Below, one piece after another: positions 57,050-64,000 of a DNA stretch of 64,000 bases. The DNA is from an uncultured Paracoccaceae bacterium (lineage in GTDB: Bacteria; Pseudomonadota; Alphaproteobacteria; Rhodobacterales; Rhodobacteraceae): the NCBI GenBank assembly GCA_947500775.1, contig CANMTD010000001.1, positions 620,001 to 684,000 of the forward strand, read 5' to 3'. The notes beneath the pieces were generated by a model that did not search any database, was not told where the DNA came from, and saw only the letters and a program-made list of their open reading frames with translations. Within the stretch, counting starts at the first letter, position 1; each line of letters begins with the position of its first letter. The position numbers were made by a program, and so were the translations under genes.

Positions 57050-58651
57050 TTGGGATCGCAAGACGTCAAACCGTTTCTGTCACTGAAGGCCAAGCTGGGG
57101 TTTGGCGCGGGGCTGATTGGTCTGGTTGCAATAGCGGCCAGTGCGCTGACGATCTATGGCATGGCCCGCATGTCGGACCGTATCGAGGCGTCGTTGCAGG
57201 CCGAGGAACGGATACGTGGCTATTCGGTGCTGGCGTCGCAGATCAGCACCTTCATGGTGGCCGCGGCCGAGGCGACGCAATCGGGCGTGTCGTCGGAAAG
57301 CAGCCAGATCCGGTTCGACCGGCTGATCAGCGACATCGGCAATACCTTTGCCCTGATCCGGCGTGATCTTGAACCCGTGGTCGAAGCCGCACAGGATCAG
57401 GGGCTTGATGAACAGTCCCGTAGCGCCACCCGCAGCATCGGAATCGCCCGGATGGAGGCTCAGTTCAACGCGACGGCGCGTGCCTTCAAAGGCGATGAAA
57501 GCCTGTCCGATCCGATCCGCATGCGCGGGTTCATCGACAGTTTTTCGCTGCGCTTCGATCCGCTGATCAGCGCCGCAATATCTGAGGAGGTGCGCATCCG
57601 CAAACAGGCCATCGATGGGGTCGAAACGCTGCGGGCGTGGCTGACAAAGGCGGCACTGGGGATCGGAGCGGTGGCAGCCTTGCTGTTGGCCGGGTTTTAT
57701 CTGGGCATCGTCCGGCCACAACTGTTGCGGCTGGACCTGCTGCGCCACGCGTCGCAAAAGATCGGGCAGGAAGATTTCGATGTATCGCTGCCGGAGCAAA
57801 GCCGCGATGAAATCGGCCAGTTGTTTCACGAAACCAACAAGATGGCGGCGGCATTGGCCGGGCGCAAAGCCGATGTCGACAGACAGTGGGACAATCTGAA
57901 CCAGATTGTCGAAGAGCGGACAGAGGCCCTGCAATCGGCCAACGCGGCCCTGGCGCAGGTCGATCAGGACCGCCGCCGGTTCTTTGCCGATCTCAGCCAC
58001 GAATTGCGGACCCCGCTGACGGTGATCCTGACGGAATCGGAATTGGGCATGGCGGGAGGCGACGGCCCCGGCGCCGGGTTTGAAACCATTCACCGGCGCG
58101 CCCAGCGGCTGAACCGACGGATCGACGATCTGTTGCGGATCGCACGGTCGGATTCCGGGCAGATCACGGTTCAGAGCGAACCCTTTGATCTGAACGCGGC
58201 CCTGCGCGCGGCTGCCGAAGATATGCGGGCCGAAATCGACCGGGCCAAGATGGTGCTGACGGTGGAAACAACAGATGCGGCGATGGTGACGGGCGACCGG
58301 AACTGGACGCGGCAGATCATCACCGGGCTGATCGAAAACAGCCTGCGCCATGCGCGGGACGGCGGCCGGATCACCCTGATGAGCGAACAGGTGGATGGCC
58401 CCCCCTGCGCCCGCGTTATCGACAACGGACCGGGCGTTCCGGCGGCACAGACGAAACAGGTTTTTGACAGGTTCTGCCAGGCCTCGGACAAGACCAAGGC
58501 CGCGGGTTTCGGGATCGGTCTGGCGCTGGCCAAATGGGTGATGACAGAGCAGGGCGGCGGCATCAGTCTGACCAGCCCGGTTCCCGACCGGCTGCGTCTG
58601 GGAAAGGCACCCGGTACTATGGTCACGGTATGTTTTGAAAAGGGCGCCTGA
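57050..58651 (+). CDS. Sensor histidine kinase with HAMP domain, upstream of pqq genes
   Basis: A 533-residue membrane kinase. One helix near the N-terminus (LGFGAGLIGLVAIAASALTI) and one near residues 205-225 (ALLLAGFYLGIV) border a periplasmic sensor part; HAMP follows. The H box FADLSHELRTPLTVI has His at about 317, then the N box (GLIENSLRHARDGG), DNGPGVP and GFGIGLALAK. The TTG start at 57050 fits GGAGGAGG upstream. It is paired with the regulator downstream and probably controls pqq genes or PQQ-dependent dehydrogenases. Confidence 0.85.
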   Translation: MGSQDVKPFLSLKAKLGFGAGLIGLVAIAASALTIYGMARMSDRIEASLQAEERIRGYSVLASQISTFMVAAAEATQSGVSSESSQIRFDRLISDIGNTFALIRRDLEPVVEAAQDQGLDEQSRSATRSIGIARMEAQFNATARAFKGDESLSDPIRMRGFIDSFSLRFDPLISAAISEEVRIRKQAIDGVETLRAWLTKAALGIGAVAALLLAGFYLGIVRPQLLRLDLLRHASQKIGQEDFDVSLPEQSRDEIGQLFHETNKMAAALAGRKADVDRQWDNLNQIVEERTEALQSANAALAQVDQDRRRFFADLSHELRTPLTVILTESELGMAGGDGPGAGFETIHRRAQRLNRRIDDLLRIARSDSGQITVQSEPFDLNAALRAAAEDMRAEIDRAKMVLTVETTDAAMVTGDRNWTRQIITGLIENSLRHARDGGRITLMSEQVDGPPCARVIDNGPGVPAAQTKQVFDRFCQASDKTKAAGFGIGLALAKWVMTEQGGGISLTSPVPDRLRLGKAPGTMVTVCFEKGA

Positions 58652-58663
58652 TAGGCTGACGCA

Positions 58664-59350
58664 ATGATACAGATGGACACCCGAACCAAGATCCTGATCG
58701 TGGATGATGACCCCGAAATCACGTCGGTGTTGGAACGGGGATTGGCCCTGCATGGATACGCCACGGTCAGCGAAAATCAGATCGATGGCGCGCTGGCCCT
58801 GTTTCGCGACAAGTCGATCACGGCGGCGATCGTCGACGTGATGATCGGCGATGACAGCGGCATCGCACTGGTGCGCAAGGCGCGGGGCGAAGGCAATACC
58901 AAACCCGTTCTGATGCTCAGCGCCCTGTCCGAAGTCGAGGATCGCGCGCAGGGGCTGGAGGCGGGGGCCGATGATTATATCGTCAAACCCTTTGCCTTTG
59001 ACGAATTGGTGGCCCGGCTGAAGGTACAGGAACGCCGCGCCCAGATCAGCCATGTCGACTATGGCTGTTTTGAACCCGCAACCCGGACGCTACGGACGAA
59101 CGACCAGCTGATCACGTTGACCGAACGCGAAGCGGCCCTGCTGAAACTGATGTGTGAAAACCAGGGCCGGGTTCTGTCGCGGGGCGAAATCTTTGACACG
59201 CTTTGGGCGGTCGATGGCACCTCGTCTGAAAACGTGGTCGATGTCTATGTCGGATACCTGCGGAAAAAGCTGGCGTTGGCAAAGGGCTTTGGATTCGAAA
59301 TCCAGACCATCAGAAACCGTGGGTTTGTGTTGGATCGGTCAAGAGGGTGA
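58664..59350 (+). CDS. OmpR-type response regulator
   Basis: A 228-residue regulator. The receiver has DD at 14-15, the phosphorylated Asp58 (AAIVDVMIGDD) and the Lys in YIVKPFAFDE; the output is a winged HTH (LTEREAALLKLMCENQGRVLSRGEIFDTLW, VVDVYVGYLRKKL). It lies 12 bp after the kinase, so the two form an operon. Start at 58664 or at ATG 58673. Confidence 0.9.
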   Translation: MIQMDTRTKILIVDDDPEITSVLERGLALHGYATVSENQIDGALALFRDKSITAAIVDVMIGDDSGIALVRKARGEGNTKPVLMLSALSEVEDRAQGLEAGADDYIVKPFAFDELVARLKVQERRAQISHVDYGCFEPATRTLRTNDQLITLTEREAALLKLMCENQGRVLSRGEIFDTLWAVDGTSSENVVDVYVGYLRKKLALAKGFGFEIQTIRNRGFVLDRSRG

Positions 59351-59375
59351 CGGATAAGTCACTGATTTACAATAG

Positions 59376-59402
59376 TTCTTATTTTCTCTTAGAATATAAG
59401 AA
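59376..59402. promoter_or_regulatory. Inverted repeat upstream of pqqA
   Basis: TTCTTAT (59376-59382) and ATAAGAA (59396-59402) are exact inverted copies 13 bases apart, in an AT-rich segment 67 bp before pqqA. It could be the binding site of the adjacent response regulator or a hairpin in the leader. TTGACG follows at 59403. Confidence 0.45.
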
Positions 59403-59468
59403 TTGACGGTTCGGGGGGCGGGAACAGATGTTTATCACACGAACGGATTTTAATGGGAGGACGACACT

Positions 59469-59570
59469 ATGGCATGGACAACACCTGTCATCCGCGAAAT
59501 CGAATGCGGAATGGAAATCAACATGTACGGCCCTGATGGGGACGGCGACACAGACGGCGTACTGTTCTGA
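59469..59570 (+). CDS. pqqA: PQQ precursor peptide PqqA
   Basis: A 33-residue ribosomal peptide whose Glu16 and Tyr20 (MEINMY) are joined and converted to pyrroloquinoline quinone. MAWTTPVIREIECGMEINMY is the conserved part. It has GGGAGGACG before the ATG. The C-terminus is extended by a repetitive acidic stretch (GPDGDGDTDGVLF), unlike the shorter common tail. It is too short for many gene finders. Confidence 0.95.
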   Translation: MAWTTPVIREIECGMEINMYGPDGDGDTDGVLF

Positions 59571-59591
59571 TATTGCCTGCGCGGGGTGCTG

Positions 59592-60488
59592 ATGCAGTTT
59601 CGCGCACGTATATTAGGAGCGGCCGCCGGTGGTGGCCTGCCGCAATGGAATTGCGGATGTGAAAACTGTGATCTTGCCCGTGCGGGCAAGATCCCCTCGC
59701 AGACCCAGTCTTCGGTTGCGGTCAGCGCGAATGGGACCGACTGGGCGGTGCTGAACGCCTCGCCCGATATCCGGCTGCAAATCGCGGCCACCCCGCCTTT
59801 GCACCCCACAGACCTGCGCGAAACGCCGCTGAAATCGGTGTTGCTGACCAATGGCGACATTGATCATGTGGCGGGCCTGTTGTCGCTGCGCGAACAGCAG
59901 CCGTTCACGGTTTTCGCAACCGGCGAAATTCACGACGTGCTGAACGACAACCCGATCTTTTCCGCCGTGAACCCCGATATCGTCGACCGTGCAACCGTCA
60001 CGCTGGGCGCGCCTGTCGAAATCGTGCCGGGCCTGACGGCCGAGCTGTTCCCCGTGCCCGGCAAGGTCCCGCTGTATCTGGAAGGCGAAACCGTTCAGAC
60101 CGATCTGGAAGGTGAACAGACCGTTGGCGTGCATCTGCGGGTGGGCGATGCATCCGTTTACTATATCCCGGGCTGCGCCGCGATGACCGACGATCTGGCC
60201 GCCCGGATCGCCGGGGCCGCGTTGGTGTTTTTCGACGGCACGCTGTGGCGCGACGATGAAATGGTGCAGGCGGGCCTTAGCCACAAAACCGGCAAGCGTA
60301 TGGGCCATATGTCGATGTCCGGCGCGGACGGCTCGATTGCCGCCTTTGCCGGGCTGGATGTGGCACAGAAGGTTTTCGTCCACATGAACAACACCAACCC
60401 CGTATTGCGCCCGACGTCCGACGAACGGCAACAGGCCGAAGCCGCCGGTTGGGTGATCGCACAAGATGGAATGGAAGTGACCCTATGA
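59592..60488 (+). CDS. pqqB: PqqB, metallo-beta-lactamase-fold protein
   Basis: A 298-residue protein needed for PQQ synthesis. It starts RARILGAAAGGGLPQWNCGCENC, has LLTNGDIDHVAGLLSLRE (altered metal-binding motif of this family), ELFPVPGKVPLYLEG and GHMSMSGADGS. It has been linked to hydroxylation of the cross-linked peptide-derived intermediate. Start at ATG 59592 or GTG 59586. ATGA overlap with pqqC. Confidence 0.93.
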   Translation: MQFRARILGAAAGGGLPQWNCGCENCDLARAGKIPSQTQSSVAVSANGTDWAVLNASPDIRLQIAATPPLHPTDLRETPLKSVLLTNGDIDHVAGLLSLREQQPFTVFATGEIHDVLNDNPIFSAVNPDIVDRATVTLGAPVEIVPGLTAELFPVPGKVPLYLEGETVQTDLEGEQTVGVHLRVGDASVYYIPGCAAMTDDLAARIAGAALVFFDGTLWRDDEMVQAGLSHKTGKRMGHMSMSGADGSIAAFAGLDVAQKVFVHMNNTNPVLRPTSDERQQAEAAGWVIAQDGMEVTL

Positions 60489-61240
60489 CCGCATCCCGCC
60501 AAGAGTTCGAGGCCCGCCTGCGCCAGATCGGCGCCGACCGGTATCACGACAAACACCCGTTCCACAAAATGCTGCATTCGGGCGGGTGCACGCCGGATCA
60601 GGTGCGGGCCTGGGTGATCAACCGGTATTATTATCAGTCCCACATCCCGATCAAGGATGCGGCCTTCATGAGCCGCGTCGATGATCCCGAATTGCGCCGC
60701 AAATGGCGCTCGCGGATCGAAGACCACGATGGCACCGCCGAAAACGAAGGCGGCATCAAACGCTGGCTGCGTCTGGCCACGGCGGTGGGGCTGGACCCCG
60801 ACTATGTCGCCAGCGAACGCGGCATCCTGCCCGCCACGAAATTCGCGGTCGACGCCTATGTGCGGTTCGTGCGCGACAAAACGTTGCTAGAGGCGGTGGC
60901 CGCCTCGCTGACCGAACTTTTCGCCCCCAAGATACATGCCGAACGGATCGAAGGCCTGTTGGCCAATTACGATTTCGCCGATGATTCAAGCCTGTCCTAT
61001 TTCCGCAAGCGGCTGACCGAGGCGCCCAAGGATGTGGCCTTTGGTCTGGCATGGGTGCTGGATCATGCCGATACGGCGGAAAAACAGGATATGGCGGCGG
61101 CGGCGCTGATCTTCAAAACCGATGTTTTGTGGGCGCAACTGGATGCGCTGCACGCGGCCTATGTCGATCCGGCCCGCACCCCGCCGGGGGCATGGGTCCC
61201 AGGCGAGGGCGCGCTGCCCGCCAAGGCGCGCGCGTCATGA
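60485..61240 (+). CDS. pqqC: PqqC, pyrroloquinoline-quinone synthase
   Basis: A 251-residue helical-bundle enzyme that carries out the last eight-electron oxidation and ring closure without cofactor. YHDKHPFHKMLHSG, VRAWVINRYYYQSHIP and EDHDGT are key parts with His, Tyr and Arg of the active site. ATGA overlaps join it to pqqB and pqqD. Confidence 0.95.
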   Translation: MTASRQEFEARLRQIGADRYHDKHPFHKMLHSGGCTPDQVRAWVINRYYYQSHIPIKDAAFMSRVDDPELRRKWRSRIEDHDGTAENEGGIKRWLRLATAVGLDPDYVASERGILPATKFAVDAYVRFVRDKTLLEAVAASLTELFAPKIHAERIEGLLANYDFADDSSLSYFRKRLTEAPKDVAFGLAWVLDHADTAEKQDMAAAALIFKTDVLWAQLDALHAAYVDPARTPPGAWVPGEGALPAKARAS

Positions 61241-61518
61241 GCCTGTCTCCGGATCAGATCCCGGTCATTCCGCGCGGCGTGCGCCTGCATTTCGACAAGG
61301 TGCGCCAGTTCTGGGTTCTGCTGGCGCCGGAGCGGGCGATCAGCCTTGATCCGATCGGGCAGGCCATTCTGGAACAGATCGATGGCACACGGTCGTTTGG
61401 CGCGATCACCACGGCGCTGTGCCAGAAATACGACGCGCCGGAGGATCAGATCGCCGGCGATTGCGCGCGGTTTGTATCAGGTCTGGTCAACCGCCGGATA
61501 CTGGAGCTGAGAACATGA
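61237..61518 (+). CDS. pqqD: PqqD, peptide chaperone
   Basis: A 93-residue RiPP recognition element that binds PqqA and presents it to PqqE. It shows the winged fold (IPRGVRLHFDKVRQFWVLLAPE, LDPIGQAILEQIDG, TALCQKYDAP). ATGA overlaps join it to pqqC and pqqE. Confidence 0.93.
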   Translation: MSLSPDQIPVIPRGVRLHFDKVRQFWVLLAPERAISLDPIGQAILEQIDGTRSFGAITTALCQKYDAPEDQIAGDCARFVSGLVNRRILELRT

Positions 61519-62597
61519 CCACGTCACCGCCCTATGCCATGCTGGCCGAGCTGACCCATCGCTGTCCGCTGTCGTGCCCCTATTGCTCCAACCCGCTTGA
61601 ACTGGCCAGGAAAGAGGCCGAACTGCCCACCGAAACATGGGTCGATGTCTTTGCGCAGGCGGCTGATCTGGGGGTGCTGCAATTGCACCTGTCGGGGGGC
61701 GAACCGGCGTCGCGGCGCGATCTGGTGGAACTGGTCGCGGCGGCGCGGGCGTCGGGGCTTTATACAAACCTGATCACCTCGGGCATCGGGCTCAGCGAAC
61801 GCCGCTTGGGCGAACTGGACGAGGCCGGGCTGGACCACGTGCAGCTGTCCTTGCAGGGCACGGATGCCGCCATGGCCGACCGGATCGGCGGCTATCGTGG
61901 CGGGTTCGACCGCAAAATGCAGGTCGCCGAATGGATCGGCAAGATCGGGTTTCCGCTGACGCTGAACGCGGTGCTGCACCGGCAGAATATGCACCAGCTG
62001 CCCGGCGCGATCGACATGGCGCTGAAGATGGGCGCGCGGCGGATCGAGGTGGCGATCGTTCAGTTTCACGGCTGGGCGATGCAGAACCGCGATGCGCTGA
62101 TGCCCACCGCCGAACAGGCGCAAGAGGCCCAGCAGATCGTCAAGGATGCGCGCACCCGCCTGAAGGGGCAGTTGGTCATCGATTTTGTCCCGGCGGATTA
62201 CCATTCCGATTTCCCCAAACGCTGCATGGGCGGCTGGGGCCGGATGGGGCTGAACGTCGCGCCCGACGGGGTGGTGTTGCCATGCCACGCGGCACAGACC
62301 ATCACCGGGCTGCGCTTTGACAATGTGCGCGACACGCCGCTGGGCGATATCTGGTACAAGGGCGATGCCTTCAACGCCTATCGCGGCGATGACTGGATGC
62401 AGGAACCCTGCCGGTCCTGCGATATGAAGACCCAGGATTTCGGCGGCTGCCGCTGTCAGGCGATGGCATTGGCCGGGGACCCGGCGGCGACCGATCCGGT
62501 CTGCATAAAATCGCCCCATCACGCCAAATTGCAGGAACGCGCGGCGGAATTCGCGGCTGGCACCGATGACAATCTGACCTTCCGGGTCAGCGCCTAG
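61515..62597 (+). CDS. pqqE: PqqE, radical SAM PqqA cross-linking enzyme
   Basis: A 360-residue radical SAM enzyme forming the carbon-carbon bond between Glu16 and Tyr20 of PqqA. CPLSCPYC near the N-terminus binds the SAM cluster. The SPASM domain has CMGGWGRMG, VLPCHAA and CRSCDMKTQDFGGCRCQA for auxiliary Fe-S clusters. It is the last gene of the pqq operon, ending 5 bp before the convergent transporter. Confidence 0.95.
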   Translation: MTTSPPYAMLAELTHRCPLSCPYCSNPLELARKEAELPTETWVDVFAQAADLGVLQLHLSGGEPASRRDLVELVAAARASGLYTNLITSGIGLSERRLGELDEAGLDHVQLSLQGTDAAMADRIGGYRGGFDRKMQVAEWIGKIGFPLTLNAVLHRQNMHQLPGAIDMALKMGARRIEVAIVQFHGWAMQNRDALMPTAEQAQEAQQIVKDARTRLKGQLVIDFVPADYHSDFPKRCMGGWGRMGLNVAPDGVVLPCHAAQTITGLRFDNVRDTPLGDIWYKGDAFNAYRGDDWMQEPCRSCDMKTQDFGGCRCQAMALAGDPAATDPVCIKSPHHAKLQERAAEFAAGTDDNLTFRVSA

Positions 62598-62602
62598 ACG
62601 CC

Positions 62603-63418
62603 TTAGCCGCGTTTCTTGCCCAGCGACCCTTTAGTGGGGTCATAGGCATAGATCGCGGCGCCCAGAAACGCCGCCGTGGCCACCACGACAACCGCCAGCG
62701 CCAGCCAGTTGATCTGGCCATACAGCGCAAAGCGGATTAGCTCGACCGCATAGCTGAACGGGTTGAAGGCGCAGATGTCGTGCAACAGGATGCTGGATTC
62801 CTTCATCCGCCACAGCGGGTACAGCGCCGATGAGGCAAAGAACATCGGGAAGATCACGAAGTTCATCACGCCCGCGAAATTTTCAAGCTGACGGATGGTC
62901 GAGGACAGGAACAACCCCATCGCCCCCAGCATCATGCCCGACAGCACCAGCGCGGGCAGCACTGTGACATAGCCCCAGAACGGCGGATCGACGCCCCAGA
63001 ACCACGCGATCAGCAGGAAGGCATAGACCTGCGCAATCGACACTGCGACCCCGGCCAACAGTTTCGACACCAGCAGGAACCACCGGGGGTAGGGGCTGAT
63101 CAGAAAGGTGCGCATCGCCCCGGTTTCGCGGTCATAGACCATCGACAGCGACGATTGCATTCCGTTGAACAACTGGATCATGCCGCAAAGGCCGGGGGTG
63201 ACGTAGACCTCGTACAACACATAGGTTTCATAGGGCGGCGTGATCGACAGACCCAGCACCGACCGGAACCCGGCGGCAAAGATGAACAGCCAGACCAGGG
63301 GGCGCACCAGCGCCGACAGGAACCGTTCGCGTTGCTTGGTAAATCGCAGCCCTTCGCGCCAGACAATGCCGTACAATGCGCGCGCCCAGCCGCGCCATCC
63401 TTGGGTTTCGCGGCTCAT
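62603..63418 (-). CDS. ABC-2 type permease of the PQQ locus
   Basis: A 271-residue membrane protein with six hydrophobic helices (LVRPLVWLFIFAAGF, SIAQVYAFLLIAWFWGV, YVTVLPALVLSGMML, FVIFPMFFASSALYP, and others). SGMMLGAMGLFLSST is in the ABC-2 signature area. It is coupled by ATGA to the ATPase gene. The locus type fits a PQQ-linked alcohol dehydrogenase transporter, but substrate is unknown. Confidence 0.85.
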   Translation of the reverse strand: MSRETQGWRGWARALYGIVWREGLRFTKQRERFLSALVRPLVWLFIFAAGFRSVLGLSITPPYETYVLYEVYVTPGLCGMIQLFNGMQSSLSMVYDRETGAMRTFLISPYPRWFLLVSKLLAGVAVSIAQVYAFLLIAWFWGVDPPFWGYVTVLPALVLSGMMLGAMGLFLSSTIRQLENFAGVMNFVIFPMFFASSALYPLWRMKESSILLHDICAFNPFSYAVELIRFALYGQINWLALAVVVVATAAFLGAAIYAYDPTKGSLGKKRG

Positions 63419-64000
63419 GCCTCTTGCTCCTGCGGGAGGCCGGTCAGGTCCAGAAACGCCTGTTCCAAAGGGCGATCGCCGCAAATATCGCGGGCAACCC
63501 CCGAGGTCAGAATCTTCCCGCGATGCAGGACCGAGATCAGATCGTCGGGGCGGACCTCGTCCAGCAGGTGGGTGGCCCAAAGGGCGGCGACGCCGTCGTC
63601 GCGGATCAGCTCGCGGACCAGCGCCACGACCTCGAGCCGCGATTTGACGTCCAGCCCGACGGTCGCTTCGTCCAGCAGCAACAGCCGGGGGCGGTGCATC
63701 AGGGCGCGGGCGATCTCGGCGCGGCGGGCCTGTCCGCCGGACAGGGTGGCGACCTTCGCCTCCAGCTTGTCACTCAGCCCGACGCGGGCGATCATCTCTT
63801 CGGTGCGGGCCCGGGTGTCGGCGCGGGTCATGCCGTGCAAGGCCGCGTGATAAAACAGGTTTTGCCGGATCGTCAGGTCGCGGTCCAGCGCGCGGGACTG
63901 AAACACCACGCCCAACTGGGCCAGCGCCGCACCGGGGGCGCGGCGCACGTCGTGCCCGGCCACCTGGATCGTGCCGGACACATTGTCATAAAGCCGGGTG
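63415..64000 (-). CDS. ABC transporter ATP-binding protein (N-terminus beyond window)
   Basis: Truncated at the window edge; about 195 residues are visible. Q-loop VVFQSRALD, signature LSGGQARRAEIARAL, Walker B LLLLDEATVGLD and the switch His (WATHLLDE) are present; the Walker A P-loop lies outside. It energises the permease next to it. Confidence 0.9.
   Translation of the reverse strand, partial: TRLYDNVSGTIQVAGHDVRRAPGAALAQLGVVFQSRALDRDLTIRQNLFYHAALHGMTRADTRARTEEMIARVGLSDKLEAKVATLSGGQARRAEIARALMHRPRLLLLDEATVGLDVKSRLEVVALVRELIRDDGVAALWATHLLDEVRPDDLISVLHRGKILTSGVARDICGDRPLEQAFLDLTGLPQEQEA

Noticed and set aside
57080-59053. 657-codon open frame on the minus strand opposite the sensor kinase and regulator
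   Set aside because: It mirrors two clear genes and reads as Gln/Arg/His/Pro-rich sequence with no domain; it is a shadow of the GC-rich codon use of the kinase.
61524-62522. 332-codon frame opposite pqqE
   Set aside because: It is antisense to a complete radical SAM gene with all Cys motifs and has shadow composition.
1-64000. CRISPR array or insertion sequence
   Set aside because: No regularly spaced repeats, no transposase gene and no terminal inverted repeats with target duplication were seen; the only long direct repeat is the att pair.

Overview
This is chromosomal DNA of an alphaproteobacterium, most likely a Rhodobacteraceae/Roseobacter-group organism. The base composition is GC-rich, and the housekeeping genes (pth, rplY, trpA, ychF) and the complete pqqABCDE operon have the look of that family. 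The taxonomic call rests on protein style and gene neighbourhood, not on a database search. A single intact prophage of about 45 kb occupies the middle of the window.

Left host flank (1-11715). It holds the end of a LuxR-type regulator, a leftward run of DUF2237, DUF2332, pth and rplY, then a DUF481 outer-membrane protein, an FMN-dependent alpha-hydroxy-acid oxidase and trpA. A PhzF-like protein and ychF follow rightward. A TetR repressor faces a three-gene module (SnoaL/NTF2-like protein, FMN-binding flavin-fold protein, secreted alpha/beta hydrolase with an Asp nucleophile). Three operator copies lie between them.

Prophage (11716-56803, bounded by a 66-bp direct repeat). The integrase lies beside attL. 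The intact tRNA-Ser(GCU) lies at attR, and the 5' half of its gene plus its promoter come from the phage. The leftward early arm (21297 to 11790) is a tightly coupled chain of small genes with several methyltransferases, including a C5-cytosine methyltransferase gene that contains a second complete open frame with its own ribosome binding site. A CI-like repressor (21411-22073) sits between two mirror-image promoter/operator regions built from an ATGC-N5-GCAT operator. The rightward early genes end at a terminator, which is followed by an unusual initiator-like tRNA-Met. The late region is a lambda-type siphophage morphogenesis block: terminase, gpW, portal, protease/scaffold, decoration protein, capsid, connectors, tail tube, G/GT chaperones with a GGGAAAC slippery site, tape measure, tail tip. 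It is followed by a large tailspike, holin candidate, endolysin and Rz/Rz1 spanins. A small leftward two-gene cassette with its own palindromic promoter lies just inside attR and is probably expressed in the lysogen.

Right host flank (56851-64000). A sensor kinase and response regulator precede pqqA-E, which are translationally coupled from pqqB to pqqE. An ABC-2 transporter (permease plus truncated ATPase) converges on the operon, as is common in PQQ loci.
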